A stretch of 64,000 bases of DNA from the NCBI RefSeq assembly GCF_000176015.1, contig NZ_ACYY01000001.1:62001-126000 (forward strand), given 5' to 3'. A program made the translations under genes and the position numbers. Source of the stretch: Rhodobacter ferrooxidans. Lineage in GTDB: Bacteria > Pseudomonadota > Alphaproteobacteria > Rhodobacterales > Rhodobacteraceae. The first letter of the stretch is position 1. Each line of letters begins with the position of its first letter. Of the stretch, positions 18,855-29,281 are shown piece after piece. The notes under the pieces were generated by a model. The model saw nothing but the letters and a program-made list of their open reading frames with translations. It was not told the origin of the DNA and made no database searches.

Positions 18855-20021
18855 TCAGACCGCTTTCTTCAACGCCTCGATCAGATCGGTGCGCTCCCAG
18901 GAAAAGCCGCCATCGGATTCCGGTGCCCGGCCAAAGTGGCCATAGGCCGAGGTCCGGGCATAGATCGGCCGCGTCAGTTGCAGATGCTCGCGGATGCCGC
19001 GTGGCGTGAGATCCATGCACTCGGCCACGGCACGCTCGATCTGCGCTTCGTCAACCTTGCCGGTGCCGTGGGTGTCAACGTAGATCGACAGCGGCTTGGC
19101 CACCCCAATCGCATAGGACACCTGCAGCGTGCAGCGATCCGCCAGCCCCGACGCCACCACGTTCTTCGCCAGATAGCGCGCGGCATAGGCGGCCGAGCGG
19201 TCCACCTTGGTCGGGTCTTTGCCCGAGAACGCCCCGCCGCCATGCGGTGCCGCACCGCCATAGGTATCGACGATGATCTTGCGCCCGGTCAGCCCGGCGT
19301 CGCCATCCGGCCCGCCGATCACAAACGTCCCGGTCGGGTTCACCCACCATTCGGTCTTCTCGGTGATCCAGCCCGAGGGCAGCACTTCGCGGATATACGG
19401 CTCCACAATCGCGCGGATATCGTCCGACCCCTGGCTTTCCAGCGCATGCTGGGTCGAAAGCACGATCGAGGTCACTTCGACCGGCTTGCCATCCTCATAA
19501 CGCAACGAAAGCTGCGATTTGGCATCCGGGCGCAGCGTCGGCTCCTGCCCGGATTTGCGAACCTCGGCCAGACGCCGCAGGATCGCATGGGCATATTGAA
19601 TCGGCGCCGGCATCAGCTCGGGCGTCTCGCGGCAGGCGTAACCGAACATGATGCCCTGATCGCCGGCCCCGTCCTTGTCCACGCCCTGCGCGATATGCGC
19701 CGACTGCTTGTGCAGATAGTTCTGCACTTTCAGCGTGTTCCAGTGGAACTCGTCCTGCTCGTAGCCGATGTCCATCACACAGCCGCGAACGATGTCCTCG
19801 ACCCGGTCCATCATCTCTTTCAGGTGTTTCTTGTCCGACAGCCCGACCTCGCCGCCAACCACGACGCGGTTGGTGGTGGCAAAGGTTTCGCAGGCAACGC
19901 GGGCGTTGGGTTCCTCGGTCAGAAAGGCATCCAGCACGGCGTCGGAAACCCGGTCGCACAGCTTGTCGGGATGGCCCTCGGAAACCGACTCCGAGGTGAA
20001 GACGTAGTTCTTGCGTGTCAT
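18855..20021 (-). CDS. metK: S-adenosylmethionine synthetase
   Basis: Makes SAM from methionine and ATP in the cytoplasm. The 388-residue product starts [20 protein letters not shown] at ATG 20021. Family signatures include [18 protein letters not shown] and the P-loop-like [19 protein letters not shown]. The ribosome-binding GGAG is embedded in a SAM/SAH riboswitch just upstream, giving feedback control. An intrinsic terminator follows. lnt ends about 90 bases upstream. Confidence 0.97.
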   Translation of the reverse strand: MTRKNYVFTSESVSEGHPDKLCDRVSDAVLDAFLTEEPNARVACETFATTNRVVVGGEVGLSDKKHLKEMMDRVEDIVRGCVMDIGYEQDEFHWNTLKVQNYLHKQSAHIAQGVDKDGAGDQGIMFGYACRETPELMPAPIQYAHAILRRLAEVRKSGQEPTLRPDAKSQLSLRYEDGKPVEVTSIVLSTQHALESQGSDDIRAIVEPYIREVLPSGWITEKTEWWVNPTGTFVIGGPDGDAGLTGRKIIVDTYGGAAPHGGGAFSGKDPTKVDRSAAYAARYLAKNVVASGLADRCTLQVSYAIGVAKPLSIYVDTHGTGKVDEAQIERAVAECMDLTPRGIREHLQLTRPIYARTSAYGHFGRAPESDGGFSWERTDLIEALKKAV

Positions 20022-20028
20022 GGGGAAG

Positions 20029-20072
20029 TGCTCCGTTGGGAAATTCCGCCACGCCAGGAAGCCGTTGTGACG
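20029..20072 (-). promoter_or_regulatory. SAM/SAH riboswitch controlling metK translation
   Basis: On the minus strand the leader reads CGTCACAACGGCTTCCTGGC, then GTGGCG, a short linker and CAACGGAGCAC before the start codon. CGUCAC (20072-20067) pairs with GUGGCG (20052-20047, one G-U) to make the main stem. The loop UUCC can pair with the Shine-Dalgarno GGAG (20034-20031) as a pseudoknot. This matches my recollection of the SAM/SAH class, reported in Rhodobacterales upstream of metK. Ligand binding would sequester the ribosome site and shut off SAM synthesis. Confidence 0.88.
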
Positions 20073-20110
20073 GTCGATGCCGCCTCCGCTACGCCTGCTT
20101 TGCCGGGGCG

Positions 20111-21595
20111 TCAAGCGACCATGCGGCGGCGGACCCCGATCAACCCGGCGGCGAGCCCCGCGAGCAACAGCCAGACCGGCACCTCGCCCCAGCGGGCGTA
20201 GGGCGTGGGCGGCAGCGCGCCGGGCAGCGCCGCATCATGGAACGCCGCCTGCCCCAGCGAAATTTCCGCCACCGTTCGGCCATGCGCGTCGATCACCGCC
20301 GAGACCCCGGTATTGGCCACCCGCACCAGCGGCAGCCCCTGTTCAATCGCCCGCAACCGCGCCTGCGCCAGATGCTGAAAGGGGCCGGTCAGCGTGCCGA
20401 ACCAGGCGTCATTGGTGATCTGCAGGATCCAGTCGGCCCGGCCCTCCGCCGCTGCCAGGTCTTGCGGAAACACCGCCTCGTAGCAGATCAGCGGCAGCGC
20501 CTTGCCCAACTTATCGCCCAGGTCCAGCAGCTTGGCCCCCGGCCCCGCCGAATAGCCGTTGCCCTCTTGCGCCGCAAAGGCCCGCAGCCCGAACCAGTCG
20601 GCCATGGCATCGCCGTAGGGAATGTATTCGCCGAACGGCACCAGATGGTGCTTGTCATATTGCGCCGTCACCGCCCCGCCGGGGCCGATCACCGCCAGAG
20701 TGTTGTAGCCGCGGGTGCCGTCAACCCGCTGCACCCCTGCCGCCACCGGCACCCCCTGCGCCGCCGCGGCAATCGCCAGCGCCGCCCCTTCGCCGGGGTG
20801 CAGAAGGTAGGGCACCGAGGTTTCCGGCCAGATCACCAGATCGACTGCAGGCCGCGCTGCGGTATAGGCCAGCAGCCGGTCGAAGGTGATCCGCGCCGGC
20901 CCCGGTTCCCATTTCAGCGCCTGTGCGGCATTTGGTTGCACCAGCCGCAAGGTCACCCCGCGCGGCGCCGGATCGGGCTGCGACAGCCGCCATTGGCCAA
21001 GCCCGAAGGTGGCCGCCAGCAGCGCCACCGACACCGCCGCCCCGCCAAAGCCCAAGGCCACCGGCAGCGCCGCCGCCAGTGTGGTCAGCAGCGTCAGCCC
21101 GTTCGGCCCACCATATGCCGCCAGTTGCGCCAGCGGTGTGTCGATCCAGATGTGCCCGATCAGCGCCCAGGGAAAGCCGGTCAACACCACGCCGCGCAAG
21201 CCCTCGACCGCCGTCAGGGTCAGCGCCAAGGGCAGGGCGGCAGCCCGACCCGCTGCGAAGGCGCGCGCCAGCGCCGCCGCAGCCGCCCAGAACAGCCCCA
21301 GCCCAAAGGCCATCAGCACCACGGCAAAGGGTGCCATCCAGCCGTATTGCTCGGGGTCCACCAGAAACGGCTCAATGATCCAGTTCAGCGCCAGCCCGAA
21401 ATGCCCGGCCCCTGCGAACAGCCCAAGCCACGCCGCCGCCTTGGCCCCATCCGCCCGCCCCACCAGCCAGATCACCCCGGCCAACGCCGGAACGGTGACA
21501 TACCACGCGCCCAAGGGCGCCTGCCCCGCCGCCATTGCAGCACCCAGGCCAAAGGCCAAAGCCGCAAGCCGCAACCCCGGCCAGCCCCAGACCAC
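20111..21595 (-). CDS. lnt: Apolipoprotein N-acyltransferase
   Basis: Adds the third acyl chain to lipoproteins in the inner membrane. The 494-residue protein has an N-terminal block of about six to seven hydrophobic helices, then a periplasmic nitrilase-like domain. Catalytic elements are Glu in [13 protein letters not shown], Lys in [11 protein letters not shown] and Cys in [10 protein letters not shown]; a last helix precedes the C-terminus. GTG 21595 lies two bases after the corC stop, so translation is coupled. Confidence 0.95.
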   Translation of the reverse strand: MVWGWPGLRLAALAFGLGAAMAAGQAPLGAWYVTVPALAGVIWLVGRADGAKAAAWLGLFAGAGHFGLALNWIIEPFLVDPEQYGWMAPFAVVLMAFGLGLFWAAAAALARAFAAGRAAALPLALTLTAVEGLRGVVLTGFPWALIGHIWIDTPLAQLAAYGGPNGLTLLTTLAAALPVALGFGGAAVSVALLAATFGLGQWRLSQPDPAPRGVTLRLVQPNAAQALKWEPGPARITFDRLLAYTAARPAVDLVIWPETSVPYLLHPGEGAALAIAAAAQGVPVAAGVQRVDGTRGYNTLAVIGPGGAVTAQYDKHHLVPFGEYIPYGDAMADWFGLRAFAAQEGNGYSAGPGAKLLDLGDKLGKALPLICYEAVFPQDLAAAEGRADWILQITNDAWFGTLTGPFQHLAQARLRAIEQGLPLVRVANTGVSAVIDAHGRTVAEISLGQAAFHDAALPGALPPTPYARWGEVPVWLLLAGLAAGLIGVRRRMVA

Positions 21596-21597
21596 CG

Positions 21598-22527
21598 TCA
21601 GCCTTCGGATTTCGGCGCAGGTGCCGGCACCGCAGCCGCGGCCGCCGCACGCGCCGCGCCCGGCAGCCGCACCTTCAGCCGCTTCAGCCGCCGCGGATCG
21701 GCATCGACCACCTCGAACTCGACGCCGGATTCATGCGCCACGATCTCGCCCCGCGCCGGAACCCGGCCTGCGCGCAGGAACACCAGCCCACCCAGCGTGT
21801 CGATCTCTTCGTCGTCTTCGTCGGTGCGCAGCCGCACGCCGATCGCCGCCTCGAATTCCTGCAATGGTGCTGTGGGTTGCACCACATAGACGCCGGGCTT
21901 TTCCTCTTTCCACAACGCGCCTTCGGCCTCGTCGTGCTCGTCCTCGATTTCACCGATCACCGTCTCGATCAGGTCTTCAATGGTCACCAGCCCATCGACG
22001 CCACCATATTCGTCGATCACCAGCGCCATATGCACCCGGTCTTTCTGCATCTTCTGCAGCAACACCCCCAGGGGCATCGACGGCGGCGCATAAAGAATCG
22101 GCCGCAGCATCTTGCGCAGATTGAATCGCCCCGCCGCACCAAAGCCATGCAGCAGCGCCAGATCCTTCAGCAGCACCAGCCCCTGCGGATGGTCCAGCGT
22201 GCCCTTGTAAACCGGCAGCCGCGAATAGCCCGACTTGCGGAACGCCTCGACCAGATCATCCTTGCCGATGTCCAGCGGCACCGCCACGATCTCGACCTTG
22301 GGGATTGCCACGTCATCCACCCGCAACTTCCGCAGGTTGGCCATGCCAGGCAGCGTCAGCCCGCCTGCCGCCTGCGGTTTCGCCCGGCTGGGGGCGTCGT
22401 CGCCCTCGTCGGCGTTCTTGCCGCGGAAGATCCGCCCGAAGAACCCGCGCTGTGCCGGGTCTGCGCCTTCGGCGTCTTTCGCCTCTGCGCCAAATGCGTC
22501 CGAGACGTCGTCGTTGCTACTGCCCAT
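21598..22527 (-). CDS. Hemolysin/CorC family protein with CBS domains
   Basis: Soluble CorC-type protein of 309 residues, thought to influence divalent-cation handling. ATG 22527 follows AAAGGA. A tandem CBS pair spans about residues 70-190 (SGYSRLPVYKGTLDHPQGLV and ALVIDEYGGVDGLVTIED), and a C-terminal CorC/HlyC domain (VQPTAPLQEFEAAIG, DTLGGLVF) follows. The phoH-ybeY-corC-lnt order is widely conserved in proteobacteria. Confidence 0.92.
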   Translation of the reverse strand: MGSSNDDVSDAFGAEAKDAEGADPAQRGFFGRIFRGKNADEGDDAPSRAKPQAAGGLTLPGMANLRKLRVDDVAIPKVEIVAVPLDIGKDDLVEAFRKSGYSRLPVYKGTLDHPQGLVLLKDLALLHGFGAAGRFNLRKMLRPILYAPPSMPLGVLLQKMQKDRVHMALVIDEYGGVDGLVTIEDLIETVIGEIEDEHDEAEGALWKEEKPGVYVVQPTAPLQEFEAAIGVRLRTDEDDEEIDTLGGLVFLRAGRVPARGEIVAHESGVEFEVVDADPRRLKRLKVRLPGAARAAAAAAVPAPAPKSEG

Positions 22528-22565
22528 CTGTCCTTTGTCCAAAACTGCGCCCCACACCGGGCACC

Positions 22566-23072
22566 CTAGGCATAGGGATCAGCGATCCCCAGCCCCGCCA
22601 ATATGCCCGCCTCGGTGGTTTCCATCAATTCCGCATCGGCGTCATCGACATGATCATAGCCCAGCAGATGTAACACGCCATGCACGATCAGATGCGTCAC
22701 ATGCGCCACCTGCGGTTTGCCCTGCTCGGCGGCCTCGCGGGCGCAGGTCTCCCAGGCAATCGCGATATCGCCCAACTCCTCGGGGTCGTCCGCCGTGCCG
22801 GGTTCGGGCAATTCCGGCACGCCGCCGGGCACCTCGGCGGCCCGGTCTTCCGAGGGCCAACTGAGCACATTGGTCGCCTGCCCCTTGGCGCGGAATGCCG
22901 CGTTCAGCTCGGCAATGCGCGCATCATCGCAACCCATCAGGCACAGGGTAAAGCCCTGCGGGTCAAGACCCACCGCCGTCAGCGTGGCCTGCGCCGCCGC
23001 ATCGGCCAGCGTGGCCAGGTTCAGGTCCTGCCAGCGCGGGTCTTCGTAAACTGTATCAACCAGAGGCTCCAT
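22566..23072 (-). CDS. ybeY: Endoribonuclease YbeY (rRNA maturation factor)
   Basis: Zinc-dependent RNase involved in 16S rRNA 3' processing and ribosome quality control. The 168-residue product (MEPLVDTVYEDPRW) has the metal-binding HGVLHLLGYDH with His131, His135 and His141, and the conserved TNVLSWP. The start at 23072 overlaps the end of phoH by 17 bases; ATG 23084 is an alternative. It is in the phoH-ybeY-corC-lnt operon. Confidence 0.95.
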   Translation of the reverse strand: MEPLVDTVYEDPRWQDLNLATLADAAAQATLTAVGLDPQGFTLCLMGCDDARIAELNAAFRAKGQATNVLSWPSEDRAAEVPGGVPELPEPGTADDPEELGDIAIAWETCAREAAEQGKPQVAHVTHLIVHGVLHLLGYDHVDDADAELMETTEAGILAGLGIADPYA

Positions 23073-24078
23073 CGTCGGCTTCATACGCTTCGATGATGCG
23101 GGCGACAAGCGGGTGGCGCACCACGTCCTTCGAGGTGAAGTAGTTGAAGCTGACGCCCTTGACCCCGGCCAATATCCGCTCGGCATCCTGTAGCCCGCTG
23201 GCGGTGCCGCGCGGCAGGTCCACTTGCGTGCGGTCGCCGGTGATCACCATGCGGCTGCCCTCGCCCAGACGGGTCAGGAACATCTTCATCTGCATGGTGG
23301 TGGCGTTCTGCGCCTCGTCCAGCACCACGAAGGCGTTGGACAGCGTGCGGCCGCGCATGAACGCGAGGGGCGCAATCTCGATCCGCTTTTCCTCGAACAG
23401 CTTGGCAAGCTGCTTTTGCGGGATGAAATCGTTCAGCGCGTCGTAAAGCGGCTGCATGTAGGGGTCGATCTTTTCCTTCATGTCGCCGGGCAGGAAGCCC
23501 AGCCGCTCGCCTGCTTCCACGGCGGGGCGCGAGAGGATGATCTTGTCCACCATGCCGCCGATGAACATCGTCACCCCCACCGCCACCGCAAGGTAGGTCT
23601 TGCCGGTGCCCGCCGGGCCGATGCCGAAGCCCAGCTCGTTGGCGAACAGATTGGCGACATAGGCCTTCTGCGCCTCGGTGCGGGGTTCGACCGCCTTCTT
23701 GCGGGTGCGCAATTCGACCGAGCCGGGGCTGAACATCTCGATCTGGTCCAGCCCGGTCATGCGGTCGGGCATCGGGCGGCCAAGGCGGATGGCACTGTCG
23801 ATATCCGCCGCCAGCACGCCGCGCCCGGCCTCCAGCCGCGCATAAAGCCCGCGCAGCACCGCCGCCGCCGCATCGCGCGACGGCTTGTCACCGATCACCG
23901 CCAGCCGGTTGCCACGGCGCAGCACATGCACCCCCATCTGATGCTCGACCTGACTCAGGTTGCGGTCAAACTCGCCACACAGGCCGATCAGCAGCCGATT
24001 GTCAGGAAATTCCAGAAGCGTTTCCACAAGCTCTTCCGGCCGGGTCGGGGGGGTCAGCGCGCTGATGCCCAAGAACAT
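23056..24078 (-). CDS. phoH: PhoH family ATPase
   Basis: Cytoplasmic P-loop ATPase, RNA-linked in its YbeY partnership. The 340-residue product carries a KH-like N-terminal region and Walker A GPAGTGKT (about 154-161). FVVLDEAQNAT (Walker B) and MVITGDRTQVDLP follow. The chosen ATG 24078 is directly abutted by AAGGAG with no spacer, which is poor for initiation. The in-frame TTG 24072 has ideal spacing and may be the real start. A 170-base non-coding region upstream should hold the operon promoter. Confidence 0.93.
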   Translation of the reverse strand: MFLGISALTPPTRPEELVETLLEFPDNRLLIGLCGEFDRNLSQVEHQMGVHVLRRGNRLAVIGDKPSRDAAAAVLRGLYARLEAGRGVLAADIDSAIRLGRPMPDRMTGLDQIEMFSPGSVELRTRKKAVEPRTEAQKAYVANLFANELGFGIGPAGTGKTYLAVAVGVTMFIGGMVDKIILSRPAVEAGERLGFLPGDMKEKIDPYMQPLYDALNDFIPQKQLAKLFEEKRIEIAPLAFMRGRTLSNAFVVLDEAQNATTMQMKMFLTRLGEGSRMVITGDRTQVDLPRGTASGLQDAERILAGVKGVSFNYFTSKDVVRHPLVARIIEAYEADDGASG

Positions 24079-24250
24079 CTCCTTTTGCAGGCAGGTTGCA
24101 CGCCCCGAGTGTGCGGCCCGGGATGCATCCTGACAAGTCACATTCGGTCGATACCCCCTGCATCGCAGCGGAATGTGGAAGTTTGATGACAAACGCACAA
24201 GATATGGCCCACAACGCCGACCAAAACGCCGTTGCAGGCGCTGGCCGCCG

Positions 24251-25501
24251 TCAGCCCTGCCGCAACCGCGCCAGCAAGGCAAGCGACGGCTCGCCGGTCA
24301 CGGCCATGCCGACACGCGCCTGATAGGCCGAGATTGCAGCGCGGGTCTTGGTGCCGATCACCCCGTCCGAACCTTCGGTGTCGAACCCGGCGGCGGTCAG
24401 CAGGCGCTGCATCTCCTGGCGGTCGTCGATGGTCATGCCTTGGGCATCGGGCGGAAAGGCGCCCTGAATCGCCGGGCCGCCACGCAGCCGGTCCGACAGA
24501 TGCCCCACCCCCAGCGCGTAATTCTCGGCGTTGTTGTAGCGCAGGATGACGTTGAAGTTCTGGAACACCATGAAGGCCGGACCACTGGCCCCCGCCGGCA
24601 GCAGGATCGAGCCTGCGCCGTGGTTCGGCACCTGCCCGCCTTGCACGCTGCGCACCCCCATGGCGGCCCAGTCGGCCGGACTGCGGCCCTTGCCCCGCCC
24701 GGCAAGCCCGGTATTGAAGCCTGCGGGCAGCCGCACCTCCACCCCCCAGGGCTGGCCACGGGTCCAGCCCGAGCGCGACAGATACGCCGCCGCCGAGGCC
24801 AGCGCGTCGGTCGGATCGTCCGACCAGATGTCGCGCCGCCCGTCGCCGCGGAAATCGACGGCATAGGCCAGATACGAGGTCGGGATGAACTGGGTATGCC
24901 CCATGGCACCGGCCCAACTGCCGGTCATGCCCGCAGGCGTCACGTCGCCATTGGCCAGAATTTTCAGCGCCGCGATCAGCTGGCTTTCGAAAAACGCCGC
25001 CCGCCGCCCCTCGTAGGCCAGCGTCGCCAGCGCCGAGACAACCGGCACGCTGCCGCGCCTGGTGCCGAAAAAGCTTTCCAGCCCCCAAATCGCCGCCACC
25101 ACGTTGGATTCAACGCCGAACCGCTGCTCGATCTCGGCCAGCACGCCGCCGTATTGCCCCAGCGCCGCCCGCCCGGTGGACAGCCGCTCGTCCGAGGCGG
25201 CGATGGCCAGATAATCCTCGGTGGTGCGGGTGAATTCGGTCTGGTTGCGGTCACGCTCGATCACGCCGGGCAGGAAACCGGCGCTGCGAAAGGCGGCGTC
25301 CAGCGTGCCCGCCGGGATGCCCTTGGCGGCGGCACGGGGCCGGAACGCCGCCACCCAGGCGTCGAATCCGGAGTTGGGCACCATCGGCATCGCCGCCTCA
25401 GGGCTGCGCCCCGCACGCGGCGCCATCCGTGTGCCGCCCACACAGGCCGACAAGACCGTTGCCAGAAGCCCGAAACCCACCGCCCGCCGTGTTGCCCTCA
25501 T
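24251..25501 (-). CDS. Lytic murein transglycosylase (MltB type), lipoprotein
   Basis: Cleaves peptidoglycan glycan strands in the periplasm. The signal peptide ends in a lipobox LSAC with Cys20, so the protein is probably an outer-membrane lipoprotein. The SLT_2 catalytic domain has [10 protein letters not shown] with the catalytic Glu, [17 protein letters not shown] and [11 protein letters not shown]. The last about 60 residues form a peptidoglycan-binding domain ([20 protein letters not shown]). Length 416. ATG 25501 has GAGGGCAGA upstream. A paralogue with the same architecture but no lipobox lies at 52572-53825. Confidence 0.93.
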   Translation of the reverse strand: MRATRRAVGFGLLATVLSACVGGTRMAPRAGRSPEAAMPMVPNSGFDAWVAAFRPRAAAKGIPAGTLDAAFRSAGFLPGVIERDRNQTEFTRTTEDYLAIAASDERLSTGRAALGQYGGVLAEIEQRFGVESNVVAAIWGLESFFGTRRGSVPVVSALATLAYEGRRAAFFESQLIAALKILANGDVTPAGMTGSWAGAMGHTQFIPTSYLAYAVDFRGDGRRDIWSDDPTDALASAAAYLSRSGWTRGQPWGVEVRLPAGFNTGLAGRGKGRSPADWAAMGVRSVQGGQVPNHGAGSILLPAGASGPAFMVFQNFNVILRYNNAENYALGVGHLSDRLRGGPAIQGAFPPDAQGMTIDDRQEMQRLLTAAGFDTEGSDGVIGTKTRAAISAYQARVGMAVTGEPSLALLARLRQG

Positions 25502-25643
25502 TCTGCCCTCGCCTTTGGTTGTTTTGCCGCTATCCTATCGCAAAGCGCTGGCACAGCAAAGCTTTCGCGCGGGCATTGGCCGCCCTGTCATGCCAGCCAT
25601 GATCACCGCCCCGCCGCGGGCACCCCTGCTTTCGGAGACTGCC

Positions 25644-26426
25644 ATGACCATCCGCGTCACCGTTTTCGGCGAAAACGTCCATGAACAGACCAACCGGGTG
25701 GTGGCCGAGATCTACCCCCAGGGCATGCACGGCTGCATCGCGGCGACCTTGAACGCCAACGGCATGGATGCCAGCACCGTGACGCTGCAACAGCCCGACC
25801 ACGGGCTGACCGCCGAAAAACTGGCCGCAACCGATGTGCTGATCTGGTGGGGCCATGCCGCGCATGGCGCGGTGCAGGATGCGGTGGTGGACCGGGTCTG
25901 CGACGCGGTCTGGGGCGGCATGGGGATGATCTTCCTGCACTCGGCGCATTTCTCCAAACCTTTCAAGCGGTTGATGGGCAGCCCCTGCAACCTGACCTGG
26001 CGCGAGGCGGGCGAGCGCGAGCGGCTGTGGGTCACCAGCCGCAACCACCCCATCGCCTCCGATCTGCCGGAGCATTTCGAGCTGGAACACGAGGAAATGT
26101 ATGGCGAACCCTTCGGCGTGCCCGAACCGCTGGAGACGGTGTTCATCAGCTGGTTTCAGGGCGGCGAGGTGTTCCGATCCGGCCTGACCTACAAGCGGGG
26201 CGCGGGGAATGTGTTCTACTTCCGCCCGGGGCACGAGACCTATCCCACCTATCACGACGCCAACGTGCAGCGGGTGATTTGCAACGCAGTGAGATGGGCG
26301 CACAACCCCGCAGCGCGGATTGCCGACCCCAATGACGCGCCCAACACGCCCGTGCAGCAGGCGCTGGAGCCGATCGTGGAACACGGCCCCCGGCTGCACC
26401 ACGATGGCGACAAGGGGCTGCGTTAG
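25644..26426 (+). CDS. thuA: ThuA-like domain protein (trehalose utilisation type)
   Basis: The ThuA/ThuB pair acts in catabolism of 3-keto derivatives of disaccharides in Sinorhizobium; that is the basis of the call. The 260-residue product starts [15 protein letters not shown] at ATG 25644, with GGAGACTGCC upstream. The glutamine-amidotransferase-like fold shows [11 protein letters not shown] and [16 protein letters not shown], then the His-rich [11 protein letters not shown] and a [20 protein letters not shown] block. Three bases separate it from the ThuB-like gene. No disaccharide ABC transporter is next to it, so the substrate is inferred only. Confidence 0.8.
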   Translation: MTIRVTVFGENVHEQTNRVVAEIYPQGMHGCIAATLNANGMDASTVTLQQPDHGLTAEKLAATDVLIWWGHAAHGAVQDAVVDRVCDAVWGGMGMIFLHSAHFSKPFKRLMGSPCNLTWREAGERERLWVTSRNHPIASDLPEHFELEHEEMYGEPFGVPEPLETVFISWFQGGEVFRSGLTYKRGAGNVFYFRPGHETYPTYHDANVQRVICNAVRWAHNPAARIADPNDAPNTPVQQALEPIVEHGPRLHHDGDKGLR

Positions 26427-26429
26427 GCC

Positions 26430-27488
26430 ATGCCCCGCCCGATCCGCCTGCTGATCCTTGGCACCGGCGGCATGGCTCGCCAGCACGCCGAGCATTTCGC
26501 CGCAATTCCCGGCGTGTCGCTGGTGGCCGGGGTCGATCCGCGTGCCGAACCGCTGGCGGCGTTCTGCGCGACGCATGGCATCGCCAACCGCTTTGCGACC
26601 CTGACCGAAGCGCTGGACTGGGGCCAGTTTGACGCCGCCACCAACGTCACCCCCGACGCCGCCCACCATGCCACCACCCTGCCCTTGCTGGCGGCGGGCA
26701 AGCCTGTGCTGTGCGAAAAGCCCTTGGCCACCAATGCCACCGACGCCGCCGAAATGGCCGATGCGGCGGCCCGTGCGGGCGTGGTGGCCATGGTCAACCT
26801 GACCTACCGCAACGTGCCCGCGGTGCAGCAGGCGGCCGCCATGGTCGCTGCCGGCGCCATCGGCACCATCCGGCATTTCGAGGCCTCTTATCTGCAAAGC
26901 TGGCTGACCCAGCCCGCCTGGGGCGACTGGAAAACCGAAAGCCAGTGGCTGTGGCGGCTTGCCACGGCGCATGGGTCAAAGGGCGTGCTGGGCGATGTCG
27001 GCATCCATATTCTGGACTACGCCAGCTTCATAGCCGGCCTTGACCCGGTAGAGGTTTCGGCCCGGCTGGCCACATTCGACAAGGCGCCGGGCGGGCGGAT
27101 TGGCGATTATGTGCTGGACGCCAACGACAGTGTGACCATGCAGCTTCGGCTGGCCAATGGCGCCTTGGGCACGCTGTCGGCCAGCCGCTTTGCCACCGGC
27201 CATCTGAATGACCTGCGGCTGCGGATTTATGGCGACAAAGGCGGGCTGGAGGTGCTGTTCGAACACGGCATCAGCCGGTTGAACGCCTGCCTTGCCCCCG
27301 ATCTGCAAAGCGCCGTCTGGACCGAGGTGCCCTGCCCCGCCGTGCCGACGGTCTATCAGCGCTTCATCGACGCCATCCGCGGCGACGGACCGCCTACCCC
27401 GGATTTTGCCCGGGGCGCGGCGCTGCAACGGATGCTGGATACCGCCGAATATTCGGCAGGGCAGCAAGGGCTGGCGCTGCCGTTGTGA
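26430..27488 (+). CDS. Gfo/Idh/MocA family oxidoreductase (ThuB-like)
   Basis: NAD(P)-dependent sugar or inositol dehydrogenase of 352 residues. The N-terminal Rossmann loop is LILGTGGMARQHAEHF, the EKPLA motif (about 96-100) is intact and DVGIHILDYA holds the likely catalytic histidine. It is placed directly after the ThuA-like gene, with a 3-base gap. Together they suggest oxidation or reduction of a keto-disaccharide. Downstream it converges on the amino-acid ABC permease gene. Confidence 0.82.
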   Translation: MPRPIRLLILGTGGMARQHAEHFAAIPGVSLVAGVDPRAEPLAAFCATHGIANRFATLTEALDWGQFDAATNVTPDAAHHATTLPLLAAGKPVLCEKPLATNATDAAEMADAAARAGVVAMVNLTYRNVPAVQQAAAMVAAGAIGTIRHFEASYLQSWLTQPAWGDWKTESQWLWRLATAHGSKGVLGDVGIHILDYASFIAGLDPVEVSARLATFDKAPGGRIGDYVLDANDSVTMQLRLANGALGTLSASRFATGHLNDLRLRIYGDKGGLEVLFEHGISRLNACLAPDLQSAVWTEVPCPAVPTVYQRFIDAIRGDGPPTPDFARGAALQRMLDTAEYSAGQQGLALPL

Positions 27489-27581
27489 TCCGGCTTGGAT
27501 GCGCGGCTTGCAAAGCAGCCGCAACGCCGCTGCCACCGTCGATCAGCAGTCCCATGGTCGCGTTGGTGACTTGCCCTCGCC

Positions 27582-28382
27582 TCAGCGCTGTTCGCTGCGC
27601 TGCCGCAGTCGCGCCTCCAGCTTGCGCAGGCCCAGCGACAGCGTCACCGTCATGGTCAGATAGATCAGTGCCACCACATTATAGGTCTCGAAATAGCGGA
27701 AATTTCCGGCCGAGGTGACCTTGCCCAGTTGCGTGACATCCGCCACCCCAAGCACCGACACCAGGCTGGAATCCTTCACCATCGCCACGAAATCATTGCC
27801 CAGCGGCGGCAGGATGGTGCGGAAGGCCTGCGGGAACACGATATGGCGAAACCGCTGCCAGCCGTTCAGGCCCAGCGCCTGCGCCGCCTCGATCTGGCCC
27901 TTGTCCACCGACAGAAGACCCGCCCGGAACACCTCGGCCAGAAACGCCGCATAGGCCAGGGTCAGCGCGATCACCGCCCGCCACAGCAGGCTGAAATCCC
28001 GCGATTTCAGCGGGTCGAACCCCAAGGGCCCGGTGGCCCAGTTCCACGCCAGCACCAGCGCCGGCGTGGCCGCGAAGGCCACATACAGCAGCAGCACGAT
28101 GATCGGCACACCGCGCACCACTTCGACATAGAACCGCGCCGCCTGCCGCAACGCCAGGAACCGCGATTGCGCCGCCAGCGCCAGCCCCAGCCCGATCAGG
28201 CAGGCCAGCGCAAAGCCCACCAGTGTCACGAACACGGTGATGCGGATGCCCTTGGACAGAGTCGCCAGCACCTGCGCATAGACCGGGCTGGCCCAGACCT
28301 CGTAGAACATCCAGCAGACCAAGCCCGCCAGCAGCACCAGCCACCACGGAAAATCCCGGTCGGAATCGTGACGTGAAGCCAT
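27582..28382 (-). CDS. Amino-acid ABC transporter permease (HisM/ArtQ family)
   Basis: Inner-membrane channel subunit for a polar amino-acid importer. The 266-residue product has five to six hydrophobic helices and the EAA loop EAAQALGLNGWQRFRHIVFP that docks the ATPase. VVRGVPIIVLLLYV in the middle is typical of the HisMQ permeases. It follows the binding-protein gene by 38 bases. No ATP-binding gene is found within this cluster, so it must use a subunit encoded elsewhere. Confidence 0.88.
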   Translation of the reverse strand: MASRHDSDRDFPWWLVLLAGLVCWMFYEVWASPVYAQVLATLSKGIRITVFVTLVGFALACLIGLGLALAAQSRFLALRQAARFYVEVVRGVPIIVLLLYVAFAATPALVLAWNWATGPLGFDPLKSRDFSLLWRAVIALTLAYAAFLAEVFRAGLLSVDKGQIEAAQALGLNGWQRFRHIVFPQAFRTILPPLGNDFVAMVKDSSLVSVLGVADVTQLGKVTSAGNFRYFETYNVVALIYLTMTVTLSLGLRKLEARLRQRSEQR

Positions 28383-28420
28383 GTCAACCGGCCCCTAGGC
28401 GGACCCGGGGGCCAGACGGG

Positions 28421-29209
28421 TCATTGGCCCATCTTGTAGTCGAGGAACCACTTGGTGTTCAGCTTGTCCAAGGTGCCATCAGCCTTCATCTCGGCAATCG
28501 CCGCGTTGACCGGCGCCACCAGATCCGAGCCCTTGGGGAAGATGAAGCCGAAATCCTCGGCCCCCAGCTTGTCACCGACGATCTTCAGCTTGCCCTCCGA
28601 GGAGGCCACATAGCCGTTGCCCGCCGTGCCATCGGTCAGCACCAGATCGACATCGCCCGCGCGCAAGGCTTCGACGCCGGCGCCGAAGGTCTCGAACATC
28701 TTGATGCGCGGGTTGGCCTCGTTGCCGTCCAGCACCTCGTAGACGCCCACATAGAACGGCGTGGTGCCGGGCTGGGCGGCCATCAGCAATTCAGGGTTGG
28801 CGCCGAAAGATTTGGCATCGGTAAAACGCGCCTCGTCGCCACGCACCAGCATCACCATTTCCGAGCGCATGTAGGGATCAGAGAAATCAACCTGTTCCTT
28901 GCGGTCGTCGCGGATGGTGATGCCGGTCATCCCCATGTCGTATTCGCCGCCCGACACCGCCGGGATCATCGCATCCCAACTGCTGTTGGCATAGCTGACC
29001 TTCAGGTTCAGCCGCTTGGCCATCTCGGCCACCGCATCATATTCCCAGCCGATCGCCGCCCCCTGCGCATCCAGAAACTGCAACGGCGGATAGGCGTTTT
29101 CGGTCACCACCACCACCTCGCGCCCGGCCAGATCGGGCAAGGCTTCGGCGGCGGCAAAATTGGCACCCAGGGCCAGAACCAGCCCGGCAAAGGCAGCAGT
29201 CAGTTTCAT
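28421..29209 (-). CDS. Amino-acid ABC transporter substrate-binding protein
   Basis: Periplasmic receptor of the SBP_bac_3 family, 262 residues, starting [20 protein letters not shown] at ATG 29209 with GGAG 7 bases upstream. A Sec signal is removed near residue 20. Typical strands are [36 protein letters not shown] and [17 protein letters not shown]-terminal [18 protein letters not shown] closes the fold. It heads an operon with the downstream permease. The ligand cannot be told. Confidence 0.9.
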   Translation of the reverse strand: MKLTAAFAGLVLALGANFAAAEALPDLAGREVVVVTENAYPPLQFLDAQGAAIGWEYDAVAEMAKRLNLKVSYANSSWDAMIPAVSGGEYDMGMTGITIRDDRKEQVDFSDPYMRSEMVMLVRGDEARFTDAKSFGANPELLMAAQPGTTPFYVGVYEVLDGNEANPRIKMFETFGAGVEALRAGDVDLVLTDGTAGNGYVASSEGKLKIVGDKLGAEDFGFIFPKGSDLVAPVNAAIAEMKADGTLDKLNTKWFLDYKMGQ

Positions 29210-29281
29210 CAGGGGACTCCATGTCACGAGCGATGCGTGACTATGGCCGCGCCCCTGCCGGTATGCAAGCGGGTGCCAGCG

